From Sphingomonas panni (lineage in GTDB: Bacteria; Pseudomonadota; Alphaproteobacteria; Sphingomonadales; Sphingomonadaceae): a stretch of 64,000 nucleotides of DNA. Shown here piece after piece: positions 46,460 to 55,861 of this stretch. The stretch covers positions 124,001 through 188,000 of the forward strand of contig NZ_JAKREU010000004.1 in NCBI RefSeq assembly GCF_022664435.1, in the 5' to 3' direction. The notes beneath the pieces are model-generated. The model was given only the letters and a program-made list of their open reading frames with translations, had not been told where the DNA came from and ran no database searches. A program made the position numbers and the translations under genes. Position 1 is the stretch's first letter, and every line of letters starts with the position of its first letter.

Positions 46460-46867
46460 ATGGCCTATCTTCACTTTTCGAGCGATCCGATCCTGTCGCC
46501 GTTCATCGGCGCGGACGTCGTCGCACCCGATGCGACGCCCAAGCAGGCCGCGGCGACCGGGCTGACCGCACTGGAATGGTCGGTCGTCGCGCTGGCGCAG
46601 GGCGACCGGATGTCGTCGCTGCGCGAACCGTCGCCGCTGTCGATCGCGCTGGGCAAGGTATTCGGGCGGGGCGGGCGGTCGCCGACCCTCGCCGATCCCC
46701 GGCTGGAGGCGCTGCGCCGCATGGCGGTACACGCCTGGCATCGCGGCTTCGCGGTCCCGACGCACGAACTGACCGCGTTCCTGCGGGCGGGCTTCACGAT
46801 CGAACAATATGAAACGATGCAGGCGAGCATCGGCGCAGCCCGTCCGACGCGACCGGAGCGTCATTGA
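46460..46867 (+). CDS. Small soluble protein of unknown function
   Basis: 135 residues from ATG 46460, with a strong GGGAGG ahead. I do not recognise a family. The protein has no signal peptide or membrane segment; it is mostly helical by eye (LTALEWSVVALAQGDRM, LEALRRMAVHAWHRGFAVPTHELTAFLRAGF). It is preceded by a long leader and by a promoter overlapped by TetR-type palindromes, so it may be the main target of the adjacent regulator. The metal-efflux genes follow after 45 bases but have their own small leader gene. Confidence 0.7.
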   Translation: MAYLHFSSDPILSPFIGADVVAPDATPKQAAATGLTALEWSVVALAQGDRMSSLREPSPLSIALGKVFGRGGRSPTLADPRLEALRRMAVHAWHRGFAVPTHELTAFLRAGFTIEQYETMQASIGAARPTRPERH

Positions 46868-46912
46868 TCCGAAGGGGTTACAGGGCGGCCCGCAGCTGAT
46901 AGGGTTGCGGCG

Positions 46913-47242
46913 ATGCGTCACCTGCTGCCCTTTCTTGCCTGCCTGATGCTGGTCCTGACCGGCTGGGCGAGCATGGCTCATGCGGCCGAGGCAGCGGGCG
47001 GCAGCATCGCCGGGATCGAGTTCGGTATTCATACGCGGGGCGATGCCGACGAAGTGGTGGGCGACGATGACAACGCCCTGCCGCATCATCACGCAACCTG
47101 TCACGGCCATGATGTCGGCACGCCCGCGACCAATGTCGGGGGTATGGTGTCAGGCACCGACCTGCGACTCCGCATCGACCGGCGCGCCGACGACCGTGCG
47201 GGTATCCTCGCCCGCGTCCTGCCGCGCCCGCCACGCGCCTGA
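46913..47242 (+). CDS. Small His-rich exported protein ahead of the efflux operon
   Basis: 109 residues. Signal peptide MRHLLPFLACLMLVLTGWASMAHA, then an acidic and histidine-rich stretch DDDNALPHHHATCHGHD, which could bind divalent metal in the periplasm. The C-terminal 45 residues are basic. It lies 56 bases before czcC in the same direction. Similar small secreted proteins precede heavy-metal efflux genes in other proteobacteria, but I cannot name a family. A metal-sensing or buffering role is inference. Confidence 0.68.
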   Translation: MRHLLPFLACLMLVLTGWASMAHAAEAAGGSIAGIEFGIHTRGDADEVVGDDDNALPHHHATCHGHDVGTPATNVGGMVSGTDLRLRIDRRADDRAGILARVLPRPPRA

Positions 47243-47298
47243 TCCTGTCCGCCCGCCGGTGATCCCGGCACTCGGAACCAGGTCAGGAACCCCATTCC

Positions 47299-48561
47299 AT
47301 GAAGATGATTTTTGCAGCCTGCGTGGCTGCGGCGTCCTGTGCCGGTGTGGCGCAGGCGCAAAGCGGGGCACCGGCGTCCACGCCCGTGCTTTCGCTCGAA
47401 CAGGCGGTCGTCGCGGCGGGTGGTGCCGCGCCGGCGGCGGACGCTGCCGGCGCGGCGATCGAAGCGGCGCAGGCCGCCCGTACCGTTGCGGGCCTCCGCC
47501 CCAATCCCGTCGCACAGGGACAGATCGAGAATGTCGTCGGCACCGGGCCGTATAGCGGGCTGAACAGCGCGGAGACGACGCTCGGCGTCGCCATCCCCAT
47601 CGAACTGGGCGGCAAGCGCAGCGCGCGGCTGGCGGTCGCACAGGCGCAGCTGTCGCGGGCGGAAGTGCAGGCGGCGGTCGTCGCGGCGGATATCCGGTTG
47701 CAGGTGACGCAACTCTATGTCGCCGCCGTCGCTGCCGAACGGCGGCTGGCGACCGCGCGCGATCAGGCGCGCATCGCCGCCGATGTGCTGCGCGCGGCGA
47801 CGGTGCGGGTGCAGGCGGGGCGGGCATCGCCGCTGGAGGAGCAGCGGGCACAGGTCGCCCGTCTGACCGCCGATGCGACGGTCGAACGCTTCATGCGGCT
47901 GGCAGAGGCCTCGCGCGCCAATCTCGCCCGGCGGATCGCGATGCCGACGATCGGCGCGCTCGATATGGCGATGCTCGACCGGCTGCCGCCTGTCGATGGT
48001 ACGGCAGCGGAAGCGCCGACAGCGATGCTGGCGCTGGCGGCGGCCGATGCCGATCTCGCGATTGCCGAGGGCGGCGTGCGATTGGCGCGAGCGAACCGCG
48101 TGCCCGACCTCAATATCGGGCCGGCGCTGCGCCGGCTGGAGGCGACGCGCGACATGGCGGCGGTGTTCAGCGTGTCGATCCCCATCCCGCTGTTCGACAA
48201 TGGCCGCGCCGCCGTGGCGCGGGCGCAGGCTGAGCGGTTGCAGGCTGATGCCCAGCGGCGGATGACCGCGCTCGACCTCGAACAGGCGATCACCGATGCG
48301 CAGGCCGACCTGGCCAATGCCGATACGGCGGCGCGGACGACCGTTCCCGCCCTGGCTGCCGCGCAGGAGGCGGCGCGGATCGCGCGGATCGGCTATCGCG
48401 AGGGGAAGTTCGGGCAGATCGACCTGCTCGATGCCGAACGCACGCTGGCGGACACGCGGCTGGCCGCGATCGACGCGCTGGCCGACTATCACACTGCACG
48501 GGCACGACTGGCGCGGCTGACCGCCCCGGTGCCTGCACCCATGACGGGGGAAATTCGATGA
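47299..48561 (+). CDS. czcC: Outer membrane factor of a heavy-metal RND efflux system (CzcC type)
   Basis: 420 residues of the TolC-like outer membrane efflux family. Signal peptide (MKMIFAACVAAASCAGVAQAQ), repeated long coiled helices (AARTVAGLRPNPVAQGQIE; ARADVLRAATVRVQAGRASPLEEQRAQ-like), and the CzcC-type segment GVAIPIELGGKRSARLAVAQAQL. Near the end GYREGKFGQIDLLDAERTL is typical. Forms the exit duct for the CzcA pump. Overlaps czcB by four bases. Confidence 0.9.
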   Translation: MKMIFAACVAAASCAGVAQAQSGAPASTPVLSLEQAVVAAGGAAPAADAAGAAIEAAQAARTVAGLRPNPVAQGQIENVVGTGPYSGLNSAETTLGVAIPIELGGKRSARLAVAQAQLSRAEVQAAVVAADIRLQVTQLYVAAVAAERRLATARDQARIAADVLRAATVRVQAGRASPLEEQRAQVARLTADATVERFMRLAEASRANLARRIAMPTIGALDMAMLDRLPPVDGTAAEAPTAMLALAAADADLAIAEGGVRLARANRVPDLNIGPALRRLEATRDMAAVFSVSIPIPLFDNGRAAVARAQAERLQADAQRRMTALDLEQAITDAQADLANADTAARTTVPALAAAQEAARIARIGYREGKFGQIDLLDAERTLADTRLAAIDALADYHTARARLARLTAPVPAPMTGEIR

Positions 48562-49721
48562 TGCGGAACGTTCATTGGGCGGGCGCAGGCGCGCTCGCGC
48601 TGCTGCTGACCGCGTGCGGTGGCAGCGATGGCGGCAACGGGGCGGAGGCCGGTGAGGCGGGCCATGCCGAGGGCGGGCATACCGAGGGCGGGCATGGCGC
48701 AGAGGATATGGTGACGCTGACGCCGGACCAGATCCGCGCCGCCGGGGTCCAGCTGGCTCGACCGATCGTGGGCGGGGCCGGGACGATCGAGCTTCCCGCG
48801 ACGATTGCGGGCGATCCGCAGGGGACGCAGGTCGTGTCGGCGGCGATCGCCGGCCGGGTCGTCGCGCTCCATCGCAATCTCGGCCAGTCGGTCGGGCGCG
48901 GGCAGGTGCTGGCGGTCGTCGAAAGCCGCGAGGCGGCGCAGATCAAGGGCGAGGTCGAGGCGGCGCGCGCCCGGCTGCACCTCGCCAACACCAATCTCGC
49001 GCGTGAACAGCGGCTGTTCGCGCAGCGCGTCTCGCCCGAACAGGATCTGGTCGCGGCGCGGACCGCCGCGACCGAGGCGCGGATCGCGCTGGCCCAGGCG
49101 CAGAGTCAGGTGTCGGCGGCGGGGGTGAGCGGCGGCGGCCTCAACCGGCTGGGCATCGTCGCTCCGATCGGCGGGCAGGTGATCGCCCGGCCGGTGATGC
49201 TGGGGCAGACGGTGGCGGCGGATGCCGAACTCTACCGCATCGCCAATCTCGGTCGGGTCGCGCTGTCGCTGAACCTCCAGCCCGCCGATGCCGGCCGGGT
49301 TGCGCCGGGCGGGGGCGTTACGGTGACGGCGGCCGGGCGACAGGCGACGGCGCGGATCGACTTCGTGTCGCCGGTCCTCGATCCAGAGACGCGGCTGGTC
49401 CCGGTGCTGGCGACGCTCGACAATCGCGGCGGCCTCTGGCGCGTGGGGGAGAGCGTCACGGCGGCGGTGCAGCTGGCCGGCGGCGGCGGGGCGGCATCGG
49501 TCCGCGTGCCGACGACCGCGGTCCAGACGAACGACGGCAAATCGGTCGTGTTCGTGCGGACGCCAAAGGGGTTCCGGGTAACGCCGGTCACGCTGGGCGA
49601 CGCATCGGGCGACACCGTGATCGTTCGCTCCGGCCTGACCGGCACCGAACAGATCGCCACCACCGGCAGCTTCACGCTCAAGGCCGAACTCGGCAAGGGC
49701 GAAGCGACGCATGAGGATTGA
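48558..49721 (+). CDS. czcB: Periplasmic adaptor of a heavy-metal RND efflux system (CzcB type)
   Basis: 387 residues. Lipoprotein signal with LALLLTAC, then a short histidine-rich mature N-terminus (GHAEGGHTEGGHGAED) likely to handle metal. The adaptor core follows: IELPATIAGDPQGTQ, a lipoyl-like half AIAGRVVALHRNLGQSVGRGQVLA, an alpha hairpin (VEAARARLHLANTNLAREQ), second lipoyl half VAPIGGQVIARPVMLGQTV, and beta-barrel PVLATLDNRGGLWRVGESV. ATG 48558 overlaps czcC; czcA starts three bases after its stop. Confidence 0.92.
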   Translation: MMRNVHWAGAGALALLLTACGGSDGGNGAEAGEAGHAEGGHTEGGHGAEDMVTLTPDQIRAAGVQLARPIVGGAGTIELPATIAGDPQGTQVVSAAIAGRVVALHRNLGQSVGRGQVLAVVESREAAQIKGEVEAARARLHLANTNLAREQRLFAQRVSPEQDLVAARTAATEARIALAQAQSQVSAAGVSGGGLNRLGIVAPIGGQVIARPVMLGQTVAADAELYRIANLGRVALSLNLQPADAGRVAPGGGVTVTAAGRQATARIDFVSPVLDPETRLVPVLATLDNRGGLWRVGESVTAAVQLAGGGGAASVRVPTTAVQTNDGKSVVFVRTPKGFRVTPVTLGDASGDTVIVRSGLTGTEQIATTGSFTLKAELGKGEATHED

Positions 49722-49724
49722 GCC

Positions 49725-52700
49725 ATGATCGCCCGTATCGTCTCCTGGGCGGTCGCGCAGCGCTGGCTCGTCCTGCTGCTCACCGCCATCGCCGCCACTA
49801 TCGGCGCCTATTCGCTCTATCAGCTGCCGATCGATGCGGTGCCCGACATCACCAACAATCAGGTGCAGATCAACGTCCGCGCGCCCGCGCTGTCGCCCGA
49901 ACTGGTCGAGAAACAGGTCTCGTTCCCGATCGAAACCGCGCTCGCGGGCGTGCCGGGCCTCGAATATACCCGCTCGCTCAGCCGCAACGGTTTCGCGCAG
50001 ATCACCGCCGTCTTCACCGATGCGACCGACATCTACTTCGCGCGCCAGCAGGTCGGCGAACGGTTGCAGGGCGTACGCGAAAACCTGCCCGCCGGGGTTA
50101 ACCCCGAAATGGGACCGATCGCGACCGGCTTGGGCGAGGTGTATATGTACACCGTCCATCTCGAACATCGCGCCGACGACCGGCACAAGCCGGGCGAGCC
50201 GGGGCAGCAGCCCGACGGCAGCTATATCACGCCCGAGGGCGAGCGGCTGACCAGCGAGGAGGACAAGGCGACCTATCTGCGGACAGCACAGGACTGGATC
50301 GTCGCCCCGCTGCTGAAGAATACGCCGGGACTGGCCGGGATCGATTCGATCGGCGGCTATGTGAAGCAGTTCCTGGTGGTGCCCGACGTCGCCAAGCTTG
50401 CGGCGCTGCGCCTGACGCTGACCGATCTCGCCACCGCGCTGGAGCGCAACAACACCAGTGTCGGCGGCGGGTTCGTGAACCGCAATGGCGAGGGGCTGGC
50501 CGTGCGGTCCGACGCGCTGATCCGCAATGCGGCGGAACTGGGACGGACGGTGATCGCGACCCGCGAAGGGGTGCCGATCACGCTGGACCAGGTCGCGACC
50601 GTTCGCACCGGACAGGCGATCCGCATGGGATCGGCATCGGAGAACGGGACCGAGGTCGTGGTCGGCACGGCGGTCATGCGCGTCGGCGAGAACAGCCGTA
50701 CCGTGGCAAGCGACGTCGAACGACGGCTGGGCGAGATCAACGCGTCGCTGCCGCCCGACGTCATCATCCAGCCGGTGCTGAACCGCACCGACCTGGTCAA
50801 TTCGACGATCCGCACGGTGGCGCAGAACCTGACCGAAGGCGCGTTGCTGGTCATCGCCGTGCTGTTCCTGCTGCTCGGCAACATCCGGGCGGCGCTGATC
50901 GCGGCGCTGGTCATTCCGATCACGATGATGCTGACCGGGTTCGGCATGTTGCGCGCCGGGGTTTCGGCGAATCTGATGAGTCTGGGCGCGCTGGATTTCG
51001 GGCTGATCGTCGACGGCGCGGTCATCATCGTCGAGAACGCCCTGCGCCGCATCGCCGAATATCAGCATCGCGAGGGGCGGTTGCTGACCGTGCAGGAGCG
51101 GCTGGCGACGGTCACCGCCGCCACGCAGGAGATGGCGCGGCCATCGGTCTATGGACAGGCGATCATCATCCTCGTCTATGTGCCGCTGCTGACCCTGACC
51201 GGCGTCGAGGGCAAGACGTTCGTGCCGATGGCGTTGACGGTCATCATCGCGCTCGCCTTCGCCTTCGTCCTGTCGTTGACCTTCGTCCCCGCGCTGATCG
51301 CGATCTGGCTGTCGAACCGGGTCGAGGAAAAGGACGGGCTGATCGTCGCATGGCTGAAGCGCCGCTATGCCCCCGGCCTCGACCGGGCGATGCGGCGGCC
51401 GACGCTGACCATCGGCGCGGGCGTGGCCAGCTTCGGCGTCGCGGCGCTGGCATTCGCCTCGCTGGGCTCGGTGTTTCTGCCGCAGCTGGACGAGGGTGAC
51501 CTGTTGATCCAGGCGCTGCGCATCCCGGCGACCTCGGTCCAGCAGAGCCAGGCGATGCAGGTCCCGATCGAACGGATGATGTCGCGGCAAGGGGAGGTGA
51601 AGTTCGTCTTTTCCAAGACGGGCACGGCGGAACTGGCATCGGACCCGATGCCGCCCAACGCGACCGACATGTTCGTCATCCTGAAGCCACGCGCCGACTG
51701 GCCGGACCCCGCATTGTCCAAGGAAGCGCTGGTGGAGCGGATCGAGGGGCAGCTCGCTACCATCCCCGGCAATGCCTATGAGATCACGCAGCCGATCCAG
51801 ATGCGCTTCAACGAACTGATCGCGGGCGTGCGCGGCGATATCGCGGTGAAGGTGTTCGGCGACGACTTCGCGGCGATGAACCGCACGGCGGAGCAGATCG
51901 CCGGGGTCCTGCGCCGCACGTCGGGTGCGGTCGATGTGAAGGTGGAGCAGACGACCGGCTTGCCGATGCTGGACATTCGCGTCGATCGCGACGCGATGGC
52001 GCGGCTGGGCATCACCGCGCAGGATGTGCAGGACACGATTACCGCCACGATCGGCGGGCGCGAGGCGGGGATGATCTTCGAAGGGGATCGCCGCTTCCCG
52101 GTCGTCATCCGCCTGTCGGACGACCAGCGCGCGGACATGGGCGTGCTGCGGCAGGTGCAGGTCCCGGTGGCGGGCGGCGGCTATGTGCCGCTCGCCAGCG
52201 TGGCCGAAATCCGCGTGACCGACGGTCCGAACCAGATCAGCCGCGAGAACGGCAAGCGTCGCGTCGTCGTCCAGGCCAATGTGCGCGGCCGCGATGTCGG
52301 CTCGGTCGTGGCGGAGGCGCAGGCGGCGATCGCCCGCGACATCCGGCTGCCGGCGGGCACCTATCTGGAATGGGGCGGGCAGTTCGAAAATCTGGCTTCG
52401 GCCAGTGCGCGGTTGCAACTGGTGATCCCGGTCTGTTTCGTGCTGATCCTGCTGCTGCTCTACGGTGCATTGGGTGCGGTCCGCGATGCGGCGATCGTCT
52501 TTACCGGCGTGCCGTTCGCACTGGTGGGCGGCGTGCTGCTGCTGTTCGTGCGCGGCATGGACTTTTCGGTGTCGGCGGCGGTCGGGTTCATCGCCCTGTC
52601 GGGGATCGCCGTGCTGAACGGGCTGGTGATGGTCAGTTCGATCCAGGCGCTGGTCCGCAGCGGCATGGACCGGGCGGAGGCGGCGCGGATCGGCGCGATG

Positions 52701-52928
52701 CAGCGCCTGCGCCCGGTGGTGATGACGGCGCTGGTCGCCAGCCTCGGCTTCGTGCCTATGGCGTTCTCGCAAGGGGCGGGGGCGGAGGTGCAGAAGCCGC
52801 TTGCCACGGTGGTGATCGGCGGGCTGATCTCCGCGACGCTGCTGACGCTGTTCGTTCTGCCGACGCTGTATGCGCGGTTCGGGCAGCGCGCGGTGGCGGG
52901 GAAAGGGGAGTTGCCGCAGCTGGCCTGA
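49725..52928 (+). CDS. czcA: Heavy-metal RND efflux pump (CzcA type)
   Basis: 1067 residues with twelve membrane segments and two large periplasmic loops. The fourth-helix proton-relay motif reads DFGLIVDGAVIIVEN (residues about 423-437). In RND pumps this form marks exporters of Co, Zn, Cd or Ni rather than the Cu/Ag CusA type. Other marks: LPIDAVPDITNNQVQI at the start, RPSVYGQAIIILVYVPLLTLTGVEGK, and GFIALSGIAVLNGLVM. Last gene of the efflux operon, followed by a strong hairpin. Confidence 0.93.
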   Translation: MIARIVSWAVAQRWLVLLLTAIAATIGAYSLYQLPIDAVPDITNNQVQINVRAPALSPELVEKQVSFPIETALAGVPGLEYTRSLSRNGFAQITAVFTDATDIYFARQQVGERLQGVRENLPAGVNPEMGPIATGLGEVYMYTVHLEHRADDRHKPGEPGQQPDGSYITPEGERLTSEEDKATYLRTAQDWIVAPLLKNTPGLAGIDSIGGYVKQFLVVPDVAKLAALRLTLTDLATALERNNTSVGGGFVNRNGEGLAVRSDALIRNAAELGRTVIATREGVPITLDQVATVRTGQAIRMGSASENGTEVVVGTAVMRVGENSRTVASDVERRLGEINASLPPDVIIQPVLNRTDLVNSTIRTVAQNLTEGALLVIAVLFLLLGNIRAALIAALVIPITMMLTGFGMLRAGVSANLMSLGALDFGLIVDGAVIIVENALRRIAEYQHREGRLLTVQERLATVTAATQEMARPSVYGQAIIILVYVPLLTLTGVEGKTFVPMALTVIIALAFAFVLSLTFVPALIAIWLSNRVEEKDGLIVAWLKRRYAPGLDRAMRRPTLTIGAGVASFGVAALAFASLGSVFLPQLDEGDLLIQALRIPATSVQQSQAMQVPIERMMSRQGEVKFVFSKTGTAELASDPMPPNATDMFVILKPRADWPDPALSKEALVERIEGQLATIPGNAYEITQPIQMRFNELIAGVRGDIAVKVFGDDFAAMNRTAEQIAGVLRRTSGAVDVKVEQTTGLPMLDIRVDRDAMARLGITAQDVQDTITATIGGREAGMIFEGDRRFPVVIRLSDDQRADMGVLRQVQVPVAGGGYVPLASVAEIRVTDGPNQISRENGKRRVVVQANVRGRDVGSVVAEAQAAIARDIRLPAGTYLEWGGQFENLASASARLQLVIPVCFVLILLLLYGALGAVRDAAIVFTGVPFALVGGVLLLFVRGMDFSVSAAVGFIALSGIAVLNGLVMVSSIQALVRSGMDRAEAARIGAMQRLRPVVMTALVASLGFVPMAFSQGAGAEVQKPLATVVIGGLISATLLTLFVLPTLYARFGQRAVAGKGELPQLA

Positions 52929-52936
52929 AACGAGGT

Positions 52937-52962
52937 CCGGCCCGAACATGGGTTCGGGCCGG
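52937..52962 (+). terminator. Hairpin after czcA
   Basis: Perfect 11-bp stem CCGGCCCGAAC / GTTCGGGCCGG with loop ATGG, eight bases after the czcA stop. No T-run follows, so a terminator role is likely but not certain. Confidence 0.6.
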
Positions 52963-52992
52963 GCGGGCGTCGGACGCTTATATCAACCGATC

Positions 52993-53073
52993 GTCACCCC
53001 AGCGAAGGCTGGGGTCTCCCCCTACAAGGGCGGGACCAGAGCCGCTTTAGGCCCCAGCCTTCGCTGGGGCGAC
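52993..53073. repeat. Paired REP-like repeat
   Basis: GTCACCCCAGCGAAGGCTGG-type arm at 52993-53018 and its inverted relative at 53050-53073; same family as 12496-12594. The gap 52929-53245 otherwise holds only the czcA hairpin; I see no gene there. Confidence 0.8.
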
Positions 53074-53245
53074 GGTTTGGTCGCGATGGAAGAGGTCGCG
53101 GGACCGGCGCTGCCCGCCCCCTCCGTGACAATTGGGGGGCGGGGATGGGTCGGCTACGGGCGGGCGTACATGCCGTTGCGGTCATTGAAGGCCATCCGCC
53201 TCTCGTCACGGCGGGGAGTTCGCCATCGTTACCCCTCAACCCGCC

Positions 53246-54571
53246 TCAGAACTCGGCGACCTTGCCCCAGGACGAGCTGCGGAAGCGGCTCGGGTGATAG
53301 GGTTTGGGATCGACGATCGGTGCGGCGCCGCTGACGATATCGGCGATCAGATGGCCCGCGCCGGGTCCGATGCCGAAGCCGTGACCGCTGAACCCCGCCG
53401 CCAACACCAGGCCGGGAACTTCTTCCGTCTCGCCGATGCCGGGCACGCCGTCGGGCGTGCTGTCGACATAGCCGGCCCATGCCCCGGTCACGGCGCGTTC
53501 GGCCAGGCGCGGCATCAGCTCCAGCGCGCGGGCATGGGTGCGCTTGACGGTCGCGGGGTCGGGTGTGGGATCGAGGATGCGCATCGCCTCCATCGGCGTC
53601 GGCTGGTCGAGCTTCCAGCGACCGACCTGTTCGTGGCCCGAGCGCACGCCCTCCAGCCCGCCGGGCGACAGCTTGCGCCAGCGCCGCAGGAACATCGGCA
53701 GGAACTGGGTCGAGAAACGCAGGAATTGCGGGGTCGGATCGACCTTGCCGCTACCGCTGATCGACAGGGTATAGCCGCCATCGCCGCGCCGGGTCATCGA
53801 GATATAGTCGCTGTGCATCGCAGCCGGGAAGATATCCTCGCCCGGTGCCACCGCCATCACCGTCTGACGGATCGTCGCCTGTGGAAAGCGGATGCCATAT
53901 TGGTAGCAGAAGGACGATGCCCACGCCCCGGCCGACAGTACCGCGATCCGCGTGCGGATCGTGCCCTGTTCGGTGACGACCGCCGACAGGCGACCGCCCT
54001 CCGTCTCCAGCCCGCGTACCGCGCAATTCTGATGCACCGTGCCCCCCAGAGCCATGATCGCGCGCGAGGCGGCAGGAGCGGCGCGCGACGGATCGGCGGT
54101 GCCGTCGGTGGGAGAAAAGACGCCGCCCTTCCACGCCTTGTTGCTGAACCGGCCGCGTTCGCTGGCCTCGGCTGCGGAGAGCATATGGGTGGTGACGCCG
54201 GCCGTCTGCGCGAAGTCGCGCCACCGGGCCCAGCCTTCGATCTCCGCCTCGTTATCGCTCAGATAGAGCAGGCCGCAGCGGCTGAAACCCGTCGCTTCCC
54301 CCGTGTCGGCGGCGAATTGCTCCCACAGGTCGAGCGCCTTGGTCGCCATCGGCAATTCGCGCGCGTCGCGGTTCTGCTGCCGGCACCAGCCCCAGTTGCG
54401 GCTGGACTGTTCCGCGCCGACGCGGCCTTTTTCGATCAGCGCCACCTTCAACCCGCGTTTCGCCAGATAATAAGCGGTGAAGCTGCCGACGATGCCGCCG
54501 CCGATCACGACGACATCGGCACTTTCGGGCAGGGCGGGGCTAGAATCGACAAGGGTAAGCGGTGCGGGCAT
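53246..54571 (-). CDS. FAD-dependent amino-acid/amine oxidoreductase (DadA-like)
   Basis: 441 residues. FAD motif VVVIGGGIVGSFTAYYLAKRG near the N-terminus, the DAO-family segment AEQSSRNWGWCRQQNRDARE, and a C-terminal WAGYVDSTPDGVPGIG ... GFSGHGFGIGPGAG block. This is the DAO fold shared by D-amino-acid dehydrogenase, glycine/sarcosine oxidase and relatives. Neighbouring PLP and RidA genes favour an amino-acid substrate, but the exact one cannot be read. Signal peptide absent. Confidence 0.88.
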   Translation of the reverse strand: MPAPLTLVDSSPALPESADVVVIGGGIVGSFTAYYLAKRGLKVALIEKGRVGAEQSSRNWGWCRQQNRDARELPMATKALDLWEQFAADTGEATGFSRCGLLYLSDNEAEIEGWARWRDFAQTAGVTTHMLSAAEASERGRFSNKAWKGGVFSPTDGTADPSRAAPAASRAIMALGGTVHQNCAVRGLETEGGRLSAVVTEQGTIRTRIAVLSAGAWASSFCYQYGIRFPQATIRQTVMAVAPGEDIFPAAMHSDYISMTRRGDGGYTLSISGSGKVDPTPQFLRFSTQFLPMFLRRWRKLSPGGLEGVRSGHEQVGRWKLDQPTPMEAMRILDPTPDPATVKRTHARALELMPRLAERAVTGAWAGYVDSTPDGVPGIGETEEVPGLVLAAGFSGHGFGIGPGAGHLIADIVSGAAPIVDPKPYHPSRFRSSSWGKVAEF

Positions 54572-54622
54572 TCCGGGGCTCCAGCGGGTCCGGGTTGACA
54601 GGCGTGGGGTGGGCAGGCCGGC

Positions 54623-55831
54623 TCAGAAATATTTGAGCCAGCCAATGTCCTTGCGGCGCTTCTTCAGGTTCGAGAACCAGCGCGTCGGGAAATAGAGCGG
54701 CACGATCATCGCGATCCACATCAGCCAGATCCACTGGATCGAGGGGAAGCCGAACACCGTGTCGTGATTGATGCCCCAGATCGCGACGGCGGCGAGATAC
54801 ATCACGCGCAGGACGTAGAGGTGGAACAGGTAGAAGAACATCGGCGCGCCACCGAATATCGCCAGCCAGCCGATCGCCCGGCTGTCCTGCACACGGTCGA
54901 ACCATGCCAGCAGCAGCAGGCCGACGCCAAGCGTCGCCAGCACGAACAGCAGCGAGGGCGGATATTTGGTGAGCGCGAGGAAGCTCATGACGGTGCGGAT
55001 CGGCGATCCGGGGACGACGAACCACGGCGTGTCGCCATAGACGTTGATCGCGCGCAGGACGACGAAGCCGATCAGCATCGCCGCACCGGCCTGTAGCAGC
55101 CGCCGCTGGCGCGTGGCGGGATCGCCACCGGCGAACCACGGGCCGATCGCCCAGCCAAGACAGATCACGCCGATCCACGGCAGCAGCGGATAGCTGAAGC
55201 GCACCGGGAAGCCGCCGAAGCTGACCGTGCCGCGATCGTGCAGGAACGCCCAGAGGGTGTGGAACGGCGCACCTTCGGGAATGTCGATCGGGCTGAGCAG
55301 GTTATGCCCGGCGACGATGGCGACGCCGATCGCCAGGATCGCGGCATGGGGCAGGCGGATCAGTGCCGACAGCACGATCATGCTCAGCCCGATCGCCCAG
55401 ATGACCTGCAGATACAGGATCGTCGGCGGGAATTCGGCGCGCCACACGAAGTTGACGACGGTCAGTTCGAGCAGGACGAGCAGCGCGCCACGCTTGAACA
55501 GGAACGCGCTGGTTTCCGCCCGGCTGTGCTTCTGCCCGTAAAGATAGGCGCCAAGCCCGGTCAGCGCGACGAATACCGGCGCACAGACCGTGCTGGTCAG
55601 CCGGCTGAAGAACGACGACGGATCGACCGTCAGCGCGTCCACCGGGTCGCCGATCGGCACCCATAGCAGGAACGCTTCGCGAATATGGTCGAGCAGCATC
55701 AGCACCATCACGAAGCCGCGCAACGCGTCGATGCTGACCAGCCGGGCGGCGGCGCGCGGGACCGCGCCGGCTGCCCCTGGCGGGGATGCGGTGCGATCCG
55801 GTTGGAAGCCCGCCGTCGTAATGCTCGCCAT
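54623..55831 (-). CDS. Membrane acyltransferase-like protein (HGSNAT/DUF1624 type)
   Basis: 402 residues with about ten membrane segments. The start of the fold reads LVSIDALRGFVMVLMLLDHIRE, typical of the DUF1624/DUF5009 family related to heparan-alpha-glucosaminide N-acetyltransferase, with the conserved His in LDHIRE. GGAPMFFYLFHLYVLR is near the C-terminus. Role in bacteria is unclear; acetylation of an amino sugar or cell-envelope glycan is possible. It lies 51 bases from the FAD oxidoreductase gene and 30 bases from ridA on the same strand. Confidence 0.85.
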   Translation of the reverse strand: MASITTAGFQPDRTASPPGAAGAVPRAAARLVSIDALRGFVMVLMLLDHIREAFLLWVPIGDPVDALTVDPSSFFSRLTSTVCAPVFVALTGLGAYLYGQKHSRAETSAFLFKRGALLVLLELTVVNFVWRAEFPPTILYLQVIWAIGLSMIVLSALIRLPHAAILAIGVAIVAGHNLLSPIDIPEGAPFHTLWAFLHDRGTVSFGGFPVRFSYPLLPWIGVICLGWAIGPWFAGGDPATRQRRLLQAGAAMLIGFVVLRAINVYGDTPWFVVPGSPIRTVMSFLALTKYPPSLLFVLATLGVGLLLLAWFDRVQDSRAIGWLAIFGGAPMFFYLFHLYVLRVMYLAAVAIWGINHDTVFGFPSIQWIWLMWIAMIVPLYFPTRWFSNLKKRRKDIGWLKYF

Positions 55832-55861
55832 GATGATGGACTCCGCCGGATAAGAAGGAAA

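Noticed and set aside
48489..52949. A 1486-codon open frame on the minus strand opposite czcB/czcA
   Set aside because: It is antisense to well-conserved efflux genes, rich in Arg, Asp and His with no recognisable domain; long mirror frames are normal in GC-rich DNA.
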